Assembly: GCA_038235385.1 (NCBI GenBank)
Contig: JBBSTY010000052.1
Span: 1-24,438 of the forward strand
Direction of reading: 5' to 3'
DNA: 24,438 bases
From: JBBSTY01 sp038235385
GTDB taxonomy: Bacteria; Actinomycetota; Acidimicrobiia; Acidimicrobiales; Acidimicrobilacustridaceae
A program made the translations under genes and the position numbers. The notes under the pieces were generated by a model. It was not told the DNA's origin and searched no databases. It saw nothing but the letters and a program-made list of their open reading frames with translations. This document shows, piece after piece, positions 21,390 to 24,438 of the stretch. Numbering within the stretch: the first letter of the stretch is position 1; the number at the start of each line of letters is the position of its first letter.

Positions 21390-23192
21390 TCAGCCGGTGA
21401 ACTGCGGGGTGACGGCGACGGGGGTGGCCGCGGGGTTCGCCCCCGGGCCGGCCCCGACCAGGATCGACACCGTCTCGGTGGTGGTGCACACCGCGCCGTT
21501 GTCGCTGCACACGTGGAAGACGTAGGAGTCCGGGCCCGAGAACCCCGAGTCGGGGCTGTAGGTGACGCGGGGACCGTCCGTGGCGAGCGTTCCGAAGAAC
21601 GCCCCCTCGGCGGTGTACGGGTTCAGGACGTGATCGGGATCGGTGACCAGCGTCGTGAGGTCGACCGTGATCGGGGTCTGGAACGGGGTGGTCACGTCGG
21701 TGCCCACCGCGGACACCTGGCGCACCTCCACCGATCCGATGTCGCAGGCCCCGTTCTGGGGACGGGCGAACGCCCGCTGGTCGGTGCCCGTGCAGCGGGC
21801 CTCGCTCGAGGGGATGGCGTTCAGCAGCGGCGACGCCGACAGCGGCACGTGGTTGACCGTCGTGCCGTCGTGGCCACCGATCGTGCTCAGCTGCGGGTTG
21901 CCACCGTTGTCGATGTCGCCCGTCGCGGTGAACCCGCAACTGGCGTCGCCGGCGAAGTTGTAGCCCGCCGAGGTGACGACGCCGGTTCCGTCGAGGTCGC
22001 AGTCGCCGGCACCACCGAGGGCGATGACCGAACCGAACGACGCAAGGGTCCCGGGGGCGACGACGTTCGCGGATCCGTTGTTGGCGGCGATCGTGGCGAA
22101 CGACAGGTCGAGGGCAACCAGCGCGTACACGCCCGCGCCGTCGGGCGAAGCGTTGTTGGACACGGTGCTCCGCGAGATCGAGATGCGATCGACAGCGAAG
22201 ATGCCGCCGGCGCGCACGGTCGCCTCGTTGTCGATCACCGCCGACCCCTCGATCGTCGTCGGACCGCCCGCCACGATCCCGCCGGAGAGCACCGCTCGGT
22301 TGCCCGAGATGGTGGAGCCGGTGACCGTCAGGTCGAGTTCGGAGTAGACCCCGCCCCCGGTGTTCACGGCGGAGTTGTCGGCGATGAGGCTGTCGGTGAT
22401 GGTCATGGTGTCCAGGCTCAAGGCACCCCCGGCGACGTTCTGCGCGACGTTCCCGCTGACCTCGGAGTCGGTGATCGTCGTCGTTCCCACGCTCACGATG
22501 CCGCCTGCGCTCACGACGGCCTCGTTGTCGGTGACCGATGAACCGGTGACGGTGATCGTGCCGTTGGAGAACGCTCCGGCGCCGTTCAGGGCCCCGTTCT
22601 CGGCGATCGCCGAACCGGTGACGACGAGGTCGCCGGCGCCGACGAGGTACGCGCCCCCGCCGTCGCCGCCGGCCTGGTTGCCCTCGATCGTCGAGTCGAT
22701 GAGCGTGATCGTGCCGCCGAACACGCCACCGCCGTCGAGGGCGGAGCGGTTCCCGGTGACGGTGACCCCGTCGAGGGTGAGGCCGCCGTTCAGCGCGATG
22801 CCGCCACCGTCATCGGCGCTGTCGCCGCCGGTGATGGTGAGGTCGCGGATGGTCGTGTCGCCGATGCCGCCGAGGACGCCGGCGTCGGCGCAGGTCTGGG
22901 TGACCGTGGCGCCGTTGCCCTCGATGGTGAGCAGGCCCGTCGGCGCGATCGCCACCCGCCCGGTGACGCAGTCATCGAGCGTGACGGCCGTGACCGAGGG
23001 GCTGATCGTGACGGTGTCGTCGCCCGGGTTCGACCCGGCTTGGGCAACGGCCCAGCGGAACGTGCCCGGCGACCCGTCGTCGGCACCCGAGGTGACGTCG
23101 AACGTGGCGGCGCCGACGGGTTCGGCCACGAGGGCCATCCCGGAGAGCGCGAGCGCTGCGGCCGTGAGCCCGAGCGCGAAGCGGTGCGTCAT
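21390..23192 (-). CDS. Secreted right-handed beta-helix protein with choice-of-anchor Q-type and Ig-like regions, ending in PQFTG (600 aa)
   Basis: Signal peptide (residues 1-28, cleavage about VGA/AT). Residues about 60-370 hold repeated coils of the TITDSxIxxNxAxxxGGG type, a parallel beta-helix as in pectate lyase-like and CSLREA-type surface proteins. Residues about 370-490 (YNFAGDASCGF ... ACDIGSVEV) match the choice-of-anchor Q style. Then one Ig/cadherin-like domain (TYSPDSGFSGPDSYVFHVCS) and a Gly/Ala/Pro linker ending TPVAVTPQFTG. No transmembrane tail follows. I infer an exported surface or matrix protein, an adhesin or polysaccharide binder; no lyase active site is evident. The ATG follows GGGAGGAAC at good spacing. 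Expression is divergent from the patatin gene. Confidence 0.88.
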   Translation of the reverse strand: MTHRFALGLTAAALALSGMALVAEPVGAATFDVTSGADDGSPGTFRWAVAQAGSNPGDDTVTISPSVTAVTLDDCVTGRVAIAPTGLLTIEGNGATVTQTCADAGVLGGIGDTTIRDLTITGGDSADDGGGIALNGGLTLDGVTVTGNRSALDGGGVFGGTITLIDSTIEGNQAGGDGGGAYLVGAGDLVVTGSAIAENGALNGAGAFSNGTITVTGSSVTDNEAVVSAGGIVSVGTTTITDSEVSGNVAQNVAGGALSLDTMTITDSLIADNSAVNTGGGVYSELDLTVTGSTISGNRAVLSGGIVAGGPTTIEGSAVIDNEATVRAGGIFAVDRISISRSTVSNNASPDGAGVYALVALDLSFATIAANNGSANVVAPGTLASFGSVIALGGAGDCDLDGTGVVTSAGYNFAGDASCGFTATGDIDNGGNPQLSTIGGHDGTTVNHVPLSASPLLNAIPSSEARCTGTDQRAFARPQNGACDIGSVEVRQVSAVGTDVTTPFQTPITVDLTTLVTDPDHVLNPYTAEGAFFGTLATDGPRVTYSPDSGFSGPDSYVFHVCSDNGAVCTTTETVSILVGAGPGANPAATPVAVTPQFTG

Positions 23193-23236
23193 CGCGAGTT
23201 CCTCCCAGTCGGGCGCTCCCTGCGCCCGGGTCGGGA

Positions 23237-23242
23237 AGCGTA
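23237..23242 (-). promoter_or_regulatory. Candidate -10 box (TACGCT) of the beta-helix gene
   Basis: TACGCT on the minus strand fits TANNNT and would give a leader of about 38 nt containing the strong ribosome binding site of ATG 23192. The -35 is not clear. The 190-nt divergent region to the patatin gene holds nothing else I can support. Confidence 0.35.
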
Positions 23243-23382
23243 GCGCAGACCCGTGCTCTTCGATGGAGGTTCGGGGTTCCTCGACCCTTTCGGTGCCTCC
23301 TCGCCACCGACCTTCGGGGCGGGCCTGCGGCGAGCTGTGCGTCGACGACCGGTCCGCGCCACCGGCGTGCGACGATTGGCGC

Positions 23383-24366
23383 ATGACATCGATCGCGTTG
23401 GTGCTGGGAGCCGGTGGGGTGATCGGGAGCGCCTACCACGCCGGTTCGCTGGCGGCTCTCGCCGAGCTCGCCGGGTGGGACGCACGCGACGCCGACCTGA
23501 TCGTCGGCACCTCCGCCGGCTCCGGCGTGGCCGCCAGCCTGCGCATCGGGATCTCGCCCGCCGACCTGCTCCGTCGAGCCCAGGACCTCGAGCCGCTCGA
23601 ACCCGTTCCCGGGCTCGACCCGGCGCTCCCCCGGAACCGGGTTGCGCTCCCCGATCACCCCGGCTTCGGACCGCTCGACCTCCTGCGACCCACGGCGCCG
23701 CTGCTCGCCGCCGCCGCGTTCCTGGCGCCGGGTCCGGTTCGGCTCGGTCTCCTGTCGGGGCTCGCGCCGCGTGGCCGGGTGCCCACCGCCATGATCGGCG
23801 ACCGGGTGCGCAGGAGCCTGGGCGACCGATGGCCGGAGCGGCCGACCTGGGTCTGCACGACGCGCGCCCGCGACGGCAAGCGGGTGGTGTTCGGGCGCGA
23901 CGACGTCGCCGACACCGACCTCGGCACCGCCGTCGAGGCGTCGTCGTCGGTCCCCGGGTACTTCGAACCGGTCTGCATCGGCGGGCACCACTACATCGAC
24001 GGCGGCGCGTACTCGCCCACCAACGCCGACCTCGTCGCCCGCCTCGGCTTCGACCTCGTGATCGTGATCTCCCCCATGTCGGCGGTGCCGTCGGCCCTCG
24101 GCATCGCCGATCGGATGAACCCCCAGCTCGCCGCCCGAGCCCTGCACGCCCGCACGCTGGCCCGCGAGGTCGCCGCCGTGCGCGAGAGCTCCACGCCCGT
24201 CCTCGTCATCCAACCGACCCGGGACGACCTCTCGGTGATGGGTGGCAACGCGCTCGACAACGCAGCGTCGCCGCCGGTCGCACGCGCGGCGCACCGGTCG
24301 GTGTCGGCCCTGCTCGCCGGCGGGGGCGTGGCGGACCGGCTCGACATCCTCCGCCGAACCCCGTAG
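23383..24366 (+). CDS. Patatin-like phospholipase / acyl hydrolase (327 aa)
   Basis: All catalytic elements of the patatin family are present: the oxyanion loop GAGGVIG (residues 9-15), the nucleophile elbow GTSAG with Ser44, and the catalytic Asp in IDGGAYSPTNADL near residue 206. A SSSVPGYFEPV segment precedes the Asp, as in other bacterial members. There is no signal peptide, so it is a cytosolic or membrane-associated serine hydrolase acting on phospholipids or other acyl esters. ATG 23383 lacks a ribosome binding site; a GACGAT hexamer ends 6 nt upstream and could be a degenerate leaderless-type -10 box. It is divergent from the beta-helix gene. Confidence 0.92.
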   Translation: MTSIALVLGAGGVIGSAYHAGSLAALAELAGWDARDADLIVGTSAGSGVAASLRIGISPADLLRRAQDLEPLEPVPGLDPALPRNRVALPDHPGFGPLDLLRPTAPLLAAAAFLAPGPVRLGLLSGLAPRGRVPTAMIGDRVRRSLGDRWPERPTWVCTTRARDGKRVVFGRDDVADTDLGTAVEASSSVPGYFEPVCIGGHHYIDGGAYSPTNADLVARLGFDLVIVISPMSAVPSALGIADRMNPQLAARALHARTLAREVAAVRESSTPVLVIQPTRDDLSVMGGNALDNAASPPVARAAHRSVSALLAGGGVADRLDILRRTP

Positions 24367-24421
24367 GGCCCCATCGGTGGACGTCGGGGAGGGGTGTGAC
24401 GCGCCCCGGGAACGACCAGTC

Positions 24422-24437
24422 GGGGGGGGGGGGGGGG
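24422..24437 (+). repeat. Homopolymer run of 16 G at the end of the window
   Basis: Sixteen consecutive G close the window. A run this long is unexpected even in this GC-rich DNA, and its position at the very edge suggests a sequencing or contig-end artefact rather than biology. The preceding 50 nt after the patatin stop contain no gene. Confidence 0.9.
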
Positions 24438-24438
24438 C

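Noticed and set aside
1..24438. tRNA, rRNA, riboswitch, integrase or transposase
   Set aside because: Read through all intergenic gaps on both strands; no cloverleaf, conserved aptamer core or mobile-element protein was recognised. Automated searches were not possible.

Overview
This is a very GC-rich window (strong G/C bias at codon third positions) with dense genes and short intergenic gaps. The gene content is a SARP/AfsR-type regulator, a DtxR-type metalloregulator, a HelD-type helicase, a SIMPL lipoprotein and a fused flippase/GT2 protein. Together with TANNNT -10 boxes placed 6-8 nt before start codons (leaderless type), this points to an actinobacterium. The choice-of-anchor Q beta-helix protein and overall style fit an environmental Acidimicrobiia-like lineage, but that narrower placement is an inference. 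I see no tRNA, rRNA, CRISPR array, transposase or phage gene.

Layout. 1-437: weak ground with one small doubtful ORF. 438-1939 (-): an unrecognised two-gene operon with a 4-nt ATGA overlap. 2041-2151: a heptamer array (AGCGATC, about 16 copies). 2144-5491 (-): a large SARP-ATPase regulator, divergent from a SIMPL-domain lipoprotein at 5594-6373 (+). 6447-7112 (+): a DtxR-family repressor whose 3' end overlaps, antisense, a GT-C-like membrane protein at 7023-8630 (-). That membrane gene is the last of an operon read leftward from 11360: Fe(3+)-type substrate-binding lipoprotein, fused double permease, GT-C-like protein. 11412-13484 (+): a flippase-like domain fused to a GT2 glycosyltransferase, followed by a small membrane protein (13580-13789). 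13805-16661 (-): the ABC ATPase that probably serves the iron permease, followed by an FAD oxidoreductase of the amine oxidase / UDP-galactopyranose mutase-like type. 16759-17295 (-): a small exported Ig-like protein. 17509-20034 (-): HelD-like helicase. 20444-21154 (-): a CX5R phosphatase. 21390-23192 (-): a secreted beta-helix protein. 23383-24366 (+): a patatin-like lipase. The window ends in a run of 16 G.

How the genes may work together. The DtxR regulator, the iron-type binding protein/permease and the ATPase form a plausible metal uptake and control set, although the ATPase is about 4 kb from the other two subunits. The flippase-GT2 fusion, the GT-C protein and the FAD oxidoreductase suggest envelope glycan or lipid-linked sugar work.

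Most interesting signals. (1) Two otherwise unrelated exported proteins 4.6 kb apart (ends at 16759 and 21390) finish with the same pentapeptide PQFTG, encoded by an identical 18-nt stretch including the stop. One has a choice-of-anchor Q type domain, a class known for carrying interchangeable C-terminal sorting signals, so PQFTG is a candidate undescribed C-terminal sorting or processing tag. (2) A 75-nt element occurs twice (16683-16757 and 17436-17510), each time immediately after a stop codon and on the same strand. The copies share 59 of 75 positions, a 21-nt identical core and strong hairpin potential. (3) The DtxR homologue has lost two of the classical site-2 metal ligands. (4) Several housekeeping-type proteins carry low-complexity insertions encoded by short tandem DNA repeats.
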